From Saturnia japonica (Eukaryota > Arthropoda > Insecta > Lepidoptera > Saturniidae): a stretch of DNA of 64,000 nucleotides. Shown piece by piece: positions 35,528 to 47,398 of this stretch. Numbering within the stretch: the stretch's first letter is position 1; each line of letters starts with the position of its first letter. The notes beneath the pieces are model-generated. The model was given only the letters and a program-made list of their open reading frames with translations, had not been told where the DNA came from and did not search any database. Made by a program: the position numbers and the translations under genes. The stretch spans positions 930,001 through 994,000 of the forward strand of contig CM065314.1 in NCBI GenBank assembly GCA_033032175.1, given 5' to 3'.

Positions 35528-36547
35528 AATTCTACAAACGTACCTAGTTTGCCTTGTACCCGTCAATGGAGACTTAATTTTTGTATATTGTTCTGTGTAT
35601 TACTCTGAATTTCGGTTAAGATGTTTTGTAACAAAAGCAGCAGGCGGTCCGTACCAAGTCACGTATCCAAGACTCCAATATCCGCCAGTAGATAATGGAA
35701 GCCGGCGGAAACACTCTGTGAAATACTTTACTTCAACTCGTACGTATACCTACTCGTATATCAAATCTACTAGAGCTTTCTAATAAATATGTCCTTTATT
35801 TCAATTCTGCAAAACATAGTAAAAATTTTGATGTTTATTTGTACTTAGATGCTCAATCTATATAATACTTATAATAATTATAAAACTTTTAATAAAGTAG
35901 AAGAGTTTGTTTGTTTAAAAACGCTAATCTCTAGGACTACCAGTCGGATTTAAAAATATCTTCCTGCTCATGATAGCCAGATTCACGAGGAATACTATAG
36001 GCTATCTAAACTTAAGCTACATCCAGTGGTATTCTATGTAAAACTATTTACTTAAGCATTGATTTTTGTTGAGTAAGTCGGAAGAGAAAGCGCTCACGAA
36101 CACCTTCTTCCGCATTCGCTGGGGTAATGGTTGATGATATGTAAATATCTACATGTTCTACAAAAATATTAATCCTTAGTATATACTATTAAAAAAGTCG
36201 GCGATACCATATGCTCATCTCTTTTATATAAAGCCATATTAAGGTATTTTGTCACAAATATATGTTGATAATTAAAAAATGATTTAGGGGTCATCCATAA
36301 ATCCCGTTACACGAATTTCATTATTTTTTGACCCCTCCCCCGTCCTTGTCACAGCTGGTCACATTTAAATAAAACATTGCTATGTTCGAGATACAGAAGT
36401 CCAATTTAATTTTTTCTCTGATTATTTTGACTAGAGGGTTAAGATTTAGTGCAACAGAGGTTTTGGGGCTTGAATGGAAGGGAACACATTCTTTCGAGTT
36501 TGGGAGGTTTTCGACTTAAAGAAGTTCAAATGTACTTAGATATAAAA

Positions 36548-38692
36548 TATTATTTATTTATTTATTTGTAAATCCAATAGCATACAATATTTTATATAAT
36601 ATCTTATAGTATGTAACAATTAAAGCCAAAACAGGATTTCACAATTACAGGAAGTGATACATAAAAATATACATAAGTAGACAAAAGAAAAACATGTAAT
36701 CTTTACTGGCGTTTAGTATAGTGTGCGTGTGTGTGTGTGCGCGTGTCGGAATGTGTGTGTGTGAGCGTATATCTGTATTTCTGATTTGTGTGCTTTATCT
36801 TTTTTTATATTATAATTGTATAATTCCGCGTTGTAACTTTATTATTTCACTCTTAAATGGATTCCGTGAATATCGAAATATGTCTACCGTATCGTATACT
36901 TCATTATAGGATCGGGCAATGCGACACAGTATTGAATTTTGAGCATAGTTAGATTTAGCATATGGGACAGCAAACAACGGTGCTTTGCGTGTACAGTATT
37001 TTGGTACTCGCAGTGATACAAAGCCCAAAAGATCGGGACAATCAATATAGCCCGATAGTATAGAGTGCAATAAAATCATGTCATGTTGTCGACGCCGCAC
37101 TTCTAAAGAGTCTAGGCGAAAATACTTACATAGTTCACCATAGTTCGTAAATTCTTTAAAATCTTTATAGCATAAAAATTTTACAAATTTTTTCTGAATA
37201 GATTCAATACTGTCTATGTATTTATTATATTGAGGCGACCATATGACTGAAGCATATTCAAGAACACTTCTTACGTACGCGAAGTACAGCATTTTAATAC
37301 ACTCTATATTTGTGAATGGTTCACATATACGTTTGATGAAGCCTAATTGTTTATATGCTTAACTAACGATGACATCTATGTGATCACTCATAGACAACTT
37401 ATAATTAAAAATAACACCTAAGTCTCTAACCTTGTCAACTTTTCTAATAGGAACATTAATTATGTCTGAAAGTTAATAACTTTATATTTACGTGTAAAGC
37501 TGATATTTACACACTTATTTACTTTAACAGTTATTTTATTCTTTTTATAATATTCCTCAAGAGTATTAATCTCACGTTGGATATTTATGCAGTCAGTTTC
37601 AGATTTAACCCTTAAATAAATCTACTTATCGTCAGCAAAAATTATAAATTTTGAGTGCTTAAAACAATCACATATGTCAAAAAGATAAGCATTATAAAGT
37701 AGTGGACCTAGGATTGATTCTTGCGGGACCCCAGAGGGCATTTTGATAAAATTACTGCTAGAACCCCCCCACTACAACAGCTTGCATCATGTTTCTTAAA
37801 TAAGATTCAAACCAGCTATGTAAGTTGCCACGTATACCAAGAAAATAAAGTTTTTGCATCAGAAAAATATGATCCACACGATCAAACGCTTTTTCAAAAT
37901 CAGTATATATGACATCGACCTGCTGTTTGTTATCCATACCAGTTAGTATGTAATCTGTGAACAGAGACAAATTAGTAATAGTGGAACGCTTTTTCATAAA
38001 ACCGTGTTGCTGAGTTGGCATAGATTTATAGATTAGAGGACTAACAAATTTAAAAATTAACTTTTCAAAAAATTTGCCTAAAGTATTTAAAATAGATATA
38101 GGTCTATAATTTTTAATTTCCGTTTTAGTGCCACTTTTATGCATTGGTATTATAAGGGCCTCTTTCCATTTTGTAGGAAAACAACAATATTTATTAAGCG
38201 AAAGGTTAAATAAAGCCGTTACAGGCTTTGCCAGGTATACTGCGCATTCTTTAAAAAAGAGGGGTGGAATTTTATCACTGCCAGGACCCTTGTTGGTTCT
38301 GAGAGAGTTTAGAATTTTAAATACACTTTCTTCGTCAAACTCTAAGGTGTCCATCCCATCTGTCGTTATTCTATTTGATGAAAAATTATAGTAATCCAGG
38401 CAAGAATTACATTTCGTGTAAACACTTTCAAAATAGTTATTAAATCCTTTAGAAATTTCGATTTCTGAGGTATATTCTTTTTCATCTAAGATTAGCCTAT
38501 TAGGATACCCTGAATTAAGGGTTTGTAAAGTTTTCAAATAAGACCATAATTGTTTTGGATTAGATCGAATACGTTGTTGAATGTTAGATAGATAAAGATC
38601 GTGGCATTGTTTTTGTACAGCTTTTTGCCTGGCACGCAACAAAGAAAACTCGTCATAGTCACGCGTTTCAAACACGTCATATTTGAAAAAAT
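36548..38692 (-). pseudogene. CR1/Daphne-like LINE, 5'-truncated, inner level
   Basis: Minus strand. The 328-codon frame (38744-37758) starts in the flanking transposon and then reads RT: T-N-K-G-P-G-S-D-K-I-P-P, L-I-I-P-M-H-K-S-G, YRPISILNTLGKFFEKLI, QHGFMKKRST and the catalytic-side YTDFEKAFDRVDH. A frameshift near 37755 is followed in other frames by S-G-V-P-Q and an F-A-D-D box near 37640, then stops. A final 160-codon frame (37292-36810) carries A-Y-V-R-S-V-L-E-Y-A-S-V-I-W-S-P, the conserved C-terminal block. The 3' end has an AAAT-type tail (TTTA on the plus strand at 36549-36568). No endonuclease domain is present. Confidence 0.88.
36721..36766. repeat. GT microsatellite
   Basis: Interrupted GT/GC repeat within the LINE 3' region; produces an artefactual Cys/Val frame. 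Confidence 0.8.
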
Positions 38693-39169
38693 GTGATGTC
38701 ACAAAATTTGGGACCCCTCCCCACCCCTTGTCACATAATGTCACACTTCGTCGACCCCCTCCCTCCCACTAAACCTGTGACGTAATTTATGGATGGCCCC
38801 TTATAAGCATTATTTTTAGAGATAGTATATTAATCTTTACGAACAAAAGTTACTTCATCATAAAAACAATTTGATGAAGTTAAACGTTGTCTTTTATGCT
38901 AAATTATTTGGACAAATAGTTTAGGAGATAATGGAAAAATAAAATAATTTGTTCTTGTGGGAAGTGACAACTACACGGACGCGTTGGCGGCGCGGGGTGC
39001 GAGGTTTGTCGAATACGAATTAACACGGGTGAAACCGTAGGGCACAGCTAGTTATTTATATATCTTTAATCCGATTTATTGCTTTAATGATGATTAATTA
39101 TATTATAAAAATGAAAAAAAATTATATAGATTAAATAATAATACATAATAAAAAATTAAGTAAAAGCCT

Positions 39170-39395
39170 TCTGCATTACCCTCCAAACCTCTCTATCTTT
39201 TGCTAATTAAATCCAGTCTTTATCAGCCACCTTGATTATTTCATCTGCCCATCTCTCTTTTAGGCTTCCCACTTTTCCTTTATTATTTGCTCCTAACCAA
39301 ATAGTCACTTTTTAAGTCCAATCATCTCTGTCCATACGCGTGACATGACCAGCCCATTTCCAATTATGTTTTATGCAGTGTTTTACAGCATCAAA
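39170..39395 (-). pseudogene. LINE ORF2 C-terminal fragment
   Basis: On the minus strand the translation reads W-K-W-A-G-H-V-T-R-M-D, then W-x-K-V-T-I-W-L-G and L-K-E-R-W-A-D-E-I-I, interrupted by two TAA codons. This is the standard end of RTE/Jockey-type ORF2 proteins. Only about 70 codons survive. Confidence 0.75.
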
Positions 39396-41040
39396 TAAAT
39401 ACATTTTAAATTTTCATATAAGTGAACATTTTATTCTTTCTTTTTGTTTTATCTTTAACTAACAAACAAGACCACGCGTTTCTGTTCCGTTTTAAAATCC
39501 ATAGGGAACATGTATAAAAACATCGTTTGGTGCCTAAATATTTTTTGGATAAATTTAGTTGTATGATTTGCAATCTGGATTTGCGTTCGTTAACGTGGAT
39601 TCGAATCTTACAATGATGCTGAGTTTTCGGTAAAGGAAAACATTGCGTAGAAACCGTTATAGGATGGTAAGACATTTTCTACTACTACTCTATCTAACAC
39701 TCCATAGGTTGCAAATTTAACGATAAGTAAATCTTTCTTATTTCTAGATTTATCCCAAAACCAATTATTTCAAGAGAGTGCAATGATTCGATTTCGCGAC
39801 ATACTTTAAATTTAGAAAATGAATACAATTTATCTGATTCTGAATTTTGTGGCATTTAACGAAATGCAACATTACACCAGTCATTATTTCGAATATCCTT
39901 TGACGCATTACATTCGACGGGATATGTGTATCGGTCGCGGGGTAAACATTCCAAATCGGGCACTAGATTAAAGCCTACCAGTCAACTGTTGAATTTAGTG
40001 TCGGATTCGGTTCGACGGACCTTGTTGTGGTTTATTGATGAATTGGAACGGGAACGAGGACATTGGTAATTTATTTATTGCCTCGTTTTGTTTATTTTTC
40101 TCTTTTAATATAGTTTATATAGATCATGGGATATTTGATTAGTTTATAAGGATAATATGAGTTCACAAATTTACGTTTTCATTAAAAGTTAAATGGCCTC
40201 TGACTTTCTAAAGAAAAAACTTTTGCTTACCCGATATTGCAGTTTCCGCATTGAAATGAGTTATATTAATTATTTTATTTATTCTAGCAACAAATCGTCT
40301 TAATTAAAGTTTATTACTGCCGTCATAAAGTGGGTAATTTATTCACGTGTTAGACTGTATATTCGATCACGCCTTTGTGAAATGACAGTAATTATTTTTA
40401 ATGTAGTGTAGCTTCTATTTTAATTTCAAGAAAATTATAAAAAATATAACATCAGTTTGAACTAATATTTTCTTCTTTTTTTTTGTTACTACAATAAGCT
40501 AAATTAAACTACATTCTCAGCTCAGTTCGGTTTACGTTTAACCATAAAATTATCACCGGATGCTAGGTGACGATAACCGATGATTGATATCTCAATAGGC
40601 CTAGAAATTAGATAAACTTCTGCTGACGGAATACACGTTGGACAAGAATGAGTGATTTATCTACCACAGTGCTTCATCACAAAGTTTACCTTCAACGAAA
40701 GCTCAGGCCAATTGTGGGATTAAAACCCACTTCGATCGACGCAGTATCAACGTGCTTTATCACTGAGTCCTTTTTTTTTTTTTTTTTTTAATATTCTCTA
40801 TATATTTAAGCGTTATGGCCACGAACTGGATCTCAATTGCAGTTGCCAGAGCATACTTATAGGTGCTTGCCGACAACTTTTCGGAGGTAGCTAGCCATGA
40901 GAACATTATAAAATGCTCTACCACCATGCTATGGTTTGGCTGGTGTATCCCACACTGAAAGCTCAGACTGTTTGTAGGAATTCGAAGTCACGTCAATGAG
41001 CGCGGTGTCTGTATCCGTTACGACTGAGCCGTTATAACTT
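39396..41040. other. intergenic, no gene seen
   Basis: AT-rich with a T-run at 40771-40790 and moderately GC-rich patches at 40640-40740 and 40810-41035 that look repeat-derived but have no recognisable ends. The 89-codon frame at 39406-39675 has no motif. Confidence 0.4.
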
Positions 41041-41049
41041 TAAATATTA

Positions 41050-41150
41050 ATACGTGTAGCAAAAGCTTGCGGTACTCTTTTAAGTGTATTGCGTGCACGG
41101 AAGATAGAGATTTGGCATGGTTAAAGTTTATACGGAAAATCGCTAGTAAC
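41050..41150 (+). repeat. dispersed repeat 'P', internally deleted copy
   Basis: Keeps the 5' portion (ACGTGTAGCAAAAGCTTGCGG...) and a terminal CGCTAG-T, with the middle missing. Confidence 0.55.
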
Positions 41151-41539
41151 TTAAATAATATATAAATTATCCGTAGGATTGTAGAGAGTCTATGTTGTAT
41201 GTGCCCATTGAAGATTTACCGACTGATGACATAATAATTCGCAAGTAATATATTAACTAAAACATTGACTACATCAGTTGTTCCGTGTTACGAGTTCGTG
41301 ATGTAGCGCGTCTAATTCCGATCTCATTTATCGCGGAGTAAATAGCTCGAGCGGGTTCGGGGATTATATAGGCCGTGAGGCGGTTGCTAGATTTAATGTC
41401 GGATTTAGTTGTTCAGGATTTGTTGTTTACTGAACAAAAAACAAAATGAAAAACAGTTGTGCGAATCAAACAACACAATAAATATTTTGGAACCATAAAC
41501 AAATCATCGATTCTCGATAGTTTTTTGACTGAATGTATA

Positions 41540-41674
41540 TCTATCTTCTAAGGAACACCCACACAAAGCAGTTTTATCTTTAAAATTACCGGGAGAGGGT
41601 GAGAAAAATTCGCGCGTGTTCCCGATCTATATCGTTCTGTTGTCCACGTGAGCGAAGCCGCAGCCACAGCTAGT
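41540..41674 (+). repeat. Helitron-like 3' end
   Basis: Shares AAGGAACACCCACA and the GCGAAGCCGCAGCCACAGCTAG-T terminus with the longer copy at about 42200-42345. Confidence 0.55.
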
Positions 41675-41938
41675 ACTACATAAAGTGTATAGATACATTT
41701 CAGACGTGTATGTACATAATACGGTATTATGTCATCAATTTAAAACACCTTTTATTTATTAATATTTTAAAATGCATGTTGCTATTATTTCACAATCAAT
41801 TGGTTACACATGAATGACATGTCTTTGTAGATACTACAACAGTTCCTTATTTACATTTTGATGTAGTCGGAAAATGACGAAATAGTTTTAGTTCATTTAG
41901 TCTAAGTTGTATGACCAAATACCAGATGTATTTAAACC

Positions 41939-42708
41939 AATTAATAAAATTGAAGTGTATGTTTGTAAAGTCAAATCAACAACTAAATGCATAATTATGA
42001 AAATATATACGGTACTTACAAGATAAACCCTATTTAATTATTTTTTTGTCTGTTTAATTGTTATGGATAATCTCCGAACCGGTTGGACAGATTTTGACGG
42101 AACTTTCACCGATAGATAGCGAATCAATTCGGGCGCTTAAATGGCTTACGCTGAGTAAACCATAAAAGATATATCCAATTATTAATGTACTACATAGTTG
42201 TAGACATTGAACAGTCTAAGGAACACCCACAATAACTATTTTTGTTTTTAAAATAACTTGGAGCGGGGGTAGCAAGATTCGCGCGCGTGCCTTACCGACG
42301 GAATTCTGTAGTGCACGTGAGCGAAGCTGCGGGCACAACTAGTATTATCTTATTATATTAAGTGAGCAATTCTTCTATATATAATATATATATATATATG
42401 TAATTGGTTTCTCAGAAACGGCTTCAACGATTTCGATGAAACTTTGCATTTAGATAATGTTTTATATTACAAGTTTACCTATATAGGTGTTTATCTCTCT
42501 TTTGTTTATAAGACACCGAGCACTGCTCGGTCGCCCAGTAATTACATACATTATAACTACATAACAGTAAGGAGATAAGTGTAAAGGATGGAGCATACGT
42601 TCTCTCTAAACATATATCTTTCGTTCGTGCCAGATTTATCAAACTTTTCAGGTTAGGTCGCTGGTTTGAAAGAAAACAGACTCACAATAACAAGACACGC
42701 GCCATATA
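41939..42708 (+). repeat. inverted 770-bp segment, left copy
   Basis: Matches 48643-49412 in inverse orientation in several collinear blocks: 41939-41968, 42120-42355 and 42448-42708. It holds a Helitron-like 3' end (GCTGCGGGCACAACTAG-T at 42342) and then a second repeat with the hairpin ACCGAGCACTGCTCGGT (42516-42532). The left copy has an extra 86 bp after 42360; the right copy instead has a LINE-end insertion. Confidence 0.85.
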
Positions 42709-42774
42709 TAATATATGCAGATTAAACGTAAAGAAGATAATCAGGAAACTGTGCAAATAAATATAAGTACTTAG

Positions 42775-42990
42775 AGTTTTTAGCGGAATCTTGAAGTGGC
42801 ATGTTGTGGTTTTTATTTTTAACTCATTTACTTAGGTTCTTGACCCTATATTATGTTATATTGGTGGCGTTTTGCGTGATATAGTTATTTTTTTTCCATA
42901 AGTGAAGTGGATTTTAAATATAAGCTGAAAGCATTCATTCTGAGATCCCACAAAAACTCGCTAGAAAGTTCTAACAACGGAGTCACCATC
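42775..42990 (+). repeat. uninterrupted copy of the repeat hosting the Helitron-like insertions
   Basis: Collinear with 25075-25125 joined to 25445-25620 (and with the unit B equivalent), so it acts as an empty-site reference for those insertions. Confidence 0.7.
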
Positions 42991-43462
42991 TTGTTAGGCT
43001 ACTGAAGTCGTCATAAGACAGGACACTATATTAAATTGATAATCCAAAATGCAACTCAATAACAATACTAAAAAAAAAATAATGAATCGTAAAAAAAAGC
43101 TTTCGCTTTATTATGTTATATTTATTTATATTAACATATTATACATAAAACAGAAGAATGAAACGTGAGCAAATACTTTAGTTAAAAACTGTCTTGTAGC
43201 TGTTATCGCCCACCTCCGGAATTTCGTTCAGTTTTATCAAAACAATACAAAAGAAAAAAAAAACGTAATTTTAAAAGTAAAAAAAAAGTAATCATAATGT
43301 AAAATAAAACTTAAAAAAACATATAATAAAAATAAAAAAGATGTGTGTGTATGTGTTTAAATATTGTGTATAAATTTGTCTGAACTAAATGTAGATTGGT
43401 GAGTTGCCAGCGCCCCAACATATAAAGCGGACAGGTGTTATCATTCAGTCATAGGTCGGTGA

Positions 43463-43513
43463 AGCTGTAAAAGCCGCAGCGGTAACAGTATAGTCAGTTC
43501 TAAAAAAAAAATT
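43463..43513 (+). repeat. LINE 3' end fragment
   Basis: CGGTGAAGCTGTAAAAGCCG followed by TAACAGTATAGTCAGTT and an A-run: the last bases of the Jockey-type LINE family, with a short internal deletion. Confidence 0.7.
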
Positions 43514-44214
43514 ATTCATATTAGCGATTTGAAACGCTGAGAAATCTATATTTCTGTATTTTTCAACCACACAATGTTACTGTGAGAATATTTTTGTAAC
43601 GTTCAGGTTACCTTGCCTGTACTTTTGAAGCTGGTTACTATAATGGTATTTAAAAGACTAAAAAATTAAATAACTAAAGCTCATTTAAATTCGTTCAATA
43701 ATTTGTTTTTAATTATCGCTTGAAGCATTTTTGAGCATTATAAATCACCGCTTTCAGAGTACCTAAGTCTCTTAAATTATTAACAACGCAATTAGCAAGC
43801 TGACGGTCAAATGCGAGAACCATGTTGGGAGTTGCTTTTGCCCCGACCGCGACTGAGTGACTGGATCTCCTGTTATATGTACATGACTAAGGACTTTAAC
43901 TTCTGGCACTAGGGACCCTACATTAGCTTTCTGAGTAGTCAATTCTAATATACATTATCTTAACACTGTATCTATGTAAATCAATCTGTTGTCATGTCTG
44001 TACATGTATTTTTTTTTATTTCTCTTCAGACATACCATTATAAAGGACACTAATTAGGAATATGTCCTTAAAAATATTTTTGGTTGTCTGTTTGTTTTTC
44101 GATATTCAACTCAACTCAAAAAATAGTAAAAAAATTAAAAAAAAAATTTTTAAAATCTTAACCGGTTTCAATAGGTTATTCTTAAATAAACTGAGTTCTA
44201 TATATACAACAAAG
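43514..44214. other. AT-rich spacer
   Basis: Poly-A-rich; nothing recognised. Confidence 0.4.
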
Positions 44215-44335
44215 GTAGCAAACAAGCATACAGCCCGCCTGGTTGGTAAGCGGCTATCGTAATCTGTATACGCTTATAATAGTAGGTATCACTAGCGGGC
44301 TGCCGACCTTGAACCCCGCTACTCCAAAAAGCTCT
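44215..44335 (+). repeat. dispersed repeat 'S', plus copy
   Basis: GCAAACAAGCATACAGCCCG to the GC-rich GGGCTGCCGACC segment; inverse counterparts lie at 26250-26398 and 32896-33038. Confidence 0.55.
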
Positions 44336-44585
44336 GGAATTAGGCTGTGATCTTATGTATTTCTCTAAAAAAAATTCTCTGTACTGTTAACAATACTGTA
44401 AAACTAAATCTAATATTATAATTCATCATTAAAATATATTTATTTTGTAAATAATTCATTACAATAATGATATAATTAAATAACATTGATATTTTATTTT
44501 GAAAAATTACTACACGAATATTTGTTTTTTGTTTCGTTCTTATTTATTTACTAACTGACCCAAGCAACTTTGTCTGCGTTATATA

Positions 44586-44605
44586 AGAGAGAGAGAGAGA
44601 GAGAT
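44586..44605. repeat. GA microsatellite
   Basis: Ten uninterrupted GA units. Confidence 0.85.
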
Positions 44606-45863
44606 AAAGGGTTAGAGAGAATGGGTCGTAGGTACTGTATTATATGTGCCGCCCGCTTCCCACATTATTCTGCACAATAAAAATGCGCTCGCGGTTCTCG
44701 ATAATTATTTTGCTGCGGAGTTATTTTAAAACTATGATATCTCCTGAGATATTCATTTAAATCAAGTACTGTAGAGGGCAATTTTGTTCAAATTTAGATA
44801 CTTGTGATGAATAACGTATTTAGTTCGATAAGGATCAATACCATGAATATAAAAACACCTTCGAAAGTAATTCATTATTTTAGAACCATTATTATTACCA
44901 TAAAATAAGTTATATTGAGTAAACCTTAAAGGTTAGACATATGCTATCGCGAACTTTTTTGTAGAACTTTTTAAAAGAAATAATTCCGCGACACACGACT
45001 GTTGCGTAACTTTAACCATTTACGCAGCGCACGCAGTGGAAGCTCTCAAAAGGAATAAATGTCCCCCGTTTTTGCAACATTTTTCATTGATGCTCCGCTC
45101 ATATTGGTCAACTAAACAAACAAACTCTTCAGCTTTATAATATTAGTATAGATATTTCAGTATAAAAATAATTTTAAATACAGATGTTTTAAATCTGCCA
45201 GGTATTTTTAACATAAAGTTTATATGACTTTTTTGACTTGGATATGAAGTTTACTATAATTTATCTAAAAAAAAAAAAACATTATAATAAATTATTAAGA
45301 TAGTAATACCGATTGTGTAATTAGTGTATCAATTAAATACAAGTTAATTTTTAAAAAGAAAGAAAATATCTTGAATGATGTAGAGTAGTTTCCTTGTGTA
45401 TCTTCGAATTTGAAGATCCAATGCCAGTGAATTTAAAATAGGGCAGGGCAAGCCTTGACGTACCCCCTTTCTAACAAAAAAGGAATCATCCTAATCGGTT
45501 CATAAACAAAGAAGTTATGGCTGAACATAATATTATAATATTTTATCTTAGTAAAATCGGAAACGTGTATCGTGACGTCACGCCGGTTGACAACGTTATA
45601 TCGAGGGTACGTGACGCGGAAGTCTTGTGTTCGCCCTTGCGAGTACCTTCAGCTCCCTCGTAATGTTATCATTTTCAATATTGTAGTCGTTTTCACGCTC
45701 TTCACAAATTCATACGGTATCCATACCAAGTGAAATATATACCAGATAATAGTGTTTACCTAACAAAGAGATATCAAACTATATTGTAAAGCTGATATTA
45801 GTAACATTTACGAAAACTTTTGAAGTGAAAAGTTTTTAGTAAATAAATAAATTTAACATAAAA
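44606..45863. other. intergenic, no gene seen
   Basis: AT-rich. The only notable patch is 45560-45660, with CGTGACGTCACGCC (CRE-like TGACGTCA), but no transcription unit is evident. Confidence 0.4.
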
Positions 45864-46270
45864 AAGAGCCCTAAGGAATATGTTAGGAGGGAAATTAAGT
45901 AACAGGATAAGTAATAATATGGTGATAAGAGAACGTTGTGGTGTGAAAGAAGATATAGTCACACGAATTGAGAAAGAGATGCTTAGATGGTTTGGGGGTA
46001 TAGAGAGAATGAATGAAAGAACATTGACTTTACTGATCTACAAGACATAAGACGAGTGTGAATTTAAATGTTGGAAGAGGAAGGCCTAGATGAACGTTCC
46101 ACCATCAAATCGAGGACGTTCTAAAGAAAGGTCAGGTCAAGAGTACTCTAAAGCGACGTGCATGTGTGAAAAGATTGATGAATGTTGAAGAAGCGAAAGA
46201 TATATACCAGGATTGTAGCAAGTGGAAGGAAGTTGGGAAATTAGCGTGATTTATCTATGTATGTATGTAT
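45864..46270 (+). pseudogene. LINE reverse transcriptase C-terminal fragment with (TATG)n tail
   Basis: Translates as R-A-L-R-N-M-L-G-G-K-L, then I-R-E-R-C-G-V-K-E and L-R-W-F-G-G-I-E-R-M-N-E-R, the same family and region as the minus-strand copy at 1842-2512. It ends in TATG repeats at 46256-46272. A frameshift follows R-M-N-E-R. Confidence 0.8.
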
Positions 46271-46449
46271 GAAAAGTTCTTTAGTACCGTTTTGATTTGA
46301 AACTCGATGAAATGAAAAAGCGACACTAAAAATAAACACGGTTAATGTGAGTCCTAATTTTCACGACAATGATCGACGTCGTATTGGCCTAGCGGTGTGA
46401 CGACCAGACTTTTACGTAACAGTATGTACAGTACGAGTAGTCGATATGT

Positions 46450-46735
46450 TTGAATACCGCATACGTGAAGCAAAAGTTTTATATGGAGAAGGAACGCAGA
46501 AGGCTAAAATTTATCTATTATATCTTTTACTAATATATTAAATAAAATAAATTAATACTGCAAATCCTAACTCGACCCGTGCCATTGAACTTAGACCCCC
46601 CAAAATATTGACATTATCACTCAATGAATAGTGACAGCAATATAATATTCACTGTTTAGGTTCATACTGCAAATGTCAAACAGAAATATGATTTAAAAGT
46701 CCCAGATCGAATTTCGATCATTGGGCGACTGCTAA
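46450..46735 (+). repeat. dispersed repeat 'P'
   Basis: Collinear from ACGTGAAGCAAAAG with a short internal deletion to GGCGACTGCTAAG; the CTAG end is altered to CTAAG. Confidence 0.6.
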
Positions 46736-47019
46736 GTGTTTGTCTTGGTAAACGAGAAGACGCTATCCGGTACACGTGTAAAGTAGTCGTCAGCAAGGTC
46801 ATCTTTGTCGTGGCATCGCAATAATACAAGGCAGCTGCATTGCACAGCTGTCCGATACTGAAAACTTTCTCATTTATATAATAAATATTTGGACGACGGA
46901 ACTGTGTTCAGTGTCGTATAAACAAAAAAAGAATATATATATGAAAAAATAATAATTATACAAGGTTTCCAGAAAGGGTATCGGAAATTTGTAAGTTCAA
47001 CGAAACAAAAATTATTTGA
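46641..47019 (+). repeat. 379-bp tandem duplication, copy 1
   Basis: Nearly identical to 47020-47398. It includes the 3' part of repeat 'P', about 225 bp of flank, and the left terminal inverted repeat of the DD41D transposon (46961 onward). It creates an extra outer transposon end. Confidence 0.95.
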
Positions 47020-47398
47020 TATAATATTCACTGTTTAGGTTCATACTGCAAATGTCAAACAGAAATATGATTTAAAAGTCCCAGATCGAATTTCGATCAT
47101 TGGGCGACTGCTAAGTGTTTGTCTTGGTAAACGAGAAGACGCTATCCGGTACACGTGTAAAGTAGTCGTCAGCAAGGTCATCTTTGTCGTGGCATCGCAA
47201 TAATACAAGGCAGCTGCATTGCACAGCTGTCCGATACTGAAAACTTTCTCATTTATATAATAAATATTTGGACGACGGAACTGTGTTCAGTGTCGTATAA
47301 ACAAAAAAAGAATATATATATGAAAAAATAATAATTATACAAGGTTTCCAGAAAGGGTATCGGAAATTTGTAAGTTCAATGAAACAAAAATTATTTGT
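47020..47398 (+). repeat. 379-bp tandem duplication, copy 2
   Basis: Second copy; its transposon end at 47340 is the one contiguous with the transposase gene. Confidence 0.95.

Larger units (their letters stand above)
36287..38800. mobile_element. TTA-flanked TIR transposon (PIF/Harbinger-like), middle level
   Basis: Ends read GGGGTCATCCATAAAT on the left and, on the opposite strand, GGGGCCATCCATAAAT on the right, flanked by TTA at 36284-36286 and 38801-38803. The subterminal sequences share blocks of ACCCCTCCCC and TGTCACA. A 3-bp TTA duplication suits PIF/Harbinger, but there is no transposase, so the superfamily is tentative. Without the LINE inside, only about 370 bp remain, i.e. a MITE. 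Confidence 0.8.
35858..39051 (+). mobile_element. Helitron-like element (outer level of a three-level nest)
   Basis: Starts TCTATATAATACTTATAA after an A and ends ACCGTAGGGCACAGCTAG before a T, the A/T insertion and TC...CTAG ends expected of Helitrons. The 5' part at 35880-36050 is the common lepidopteran form. Removing the insert at 36287-38800 leaves about 680 bp, a usual size for non-autonomous Helitrons. No Rep/helicase. Confidence 0.8.

Noticed and set aside
36721..36909. 62-codon Cys/Val-rich frame that might suggest a small secreted peptide
   Set aside because: It is the translation of a GT microsatellite followed by LINE 3' sequence.
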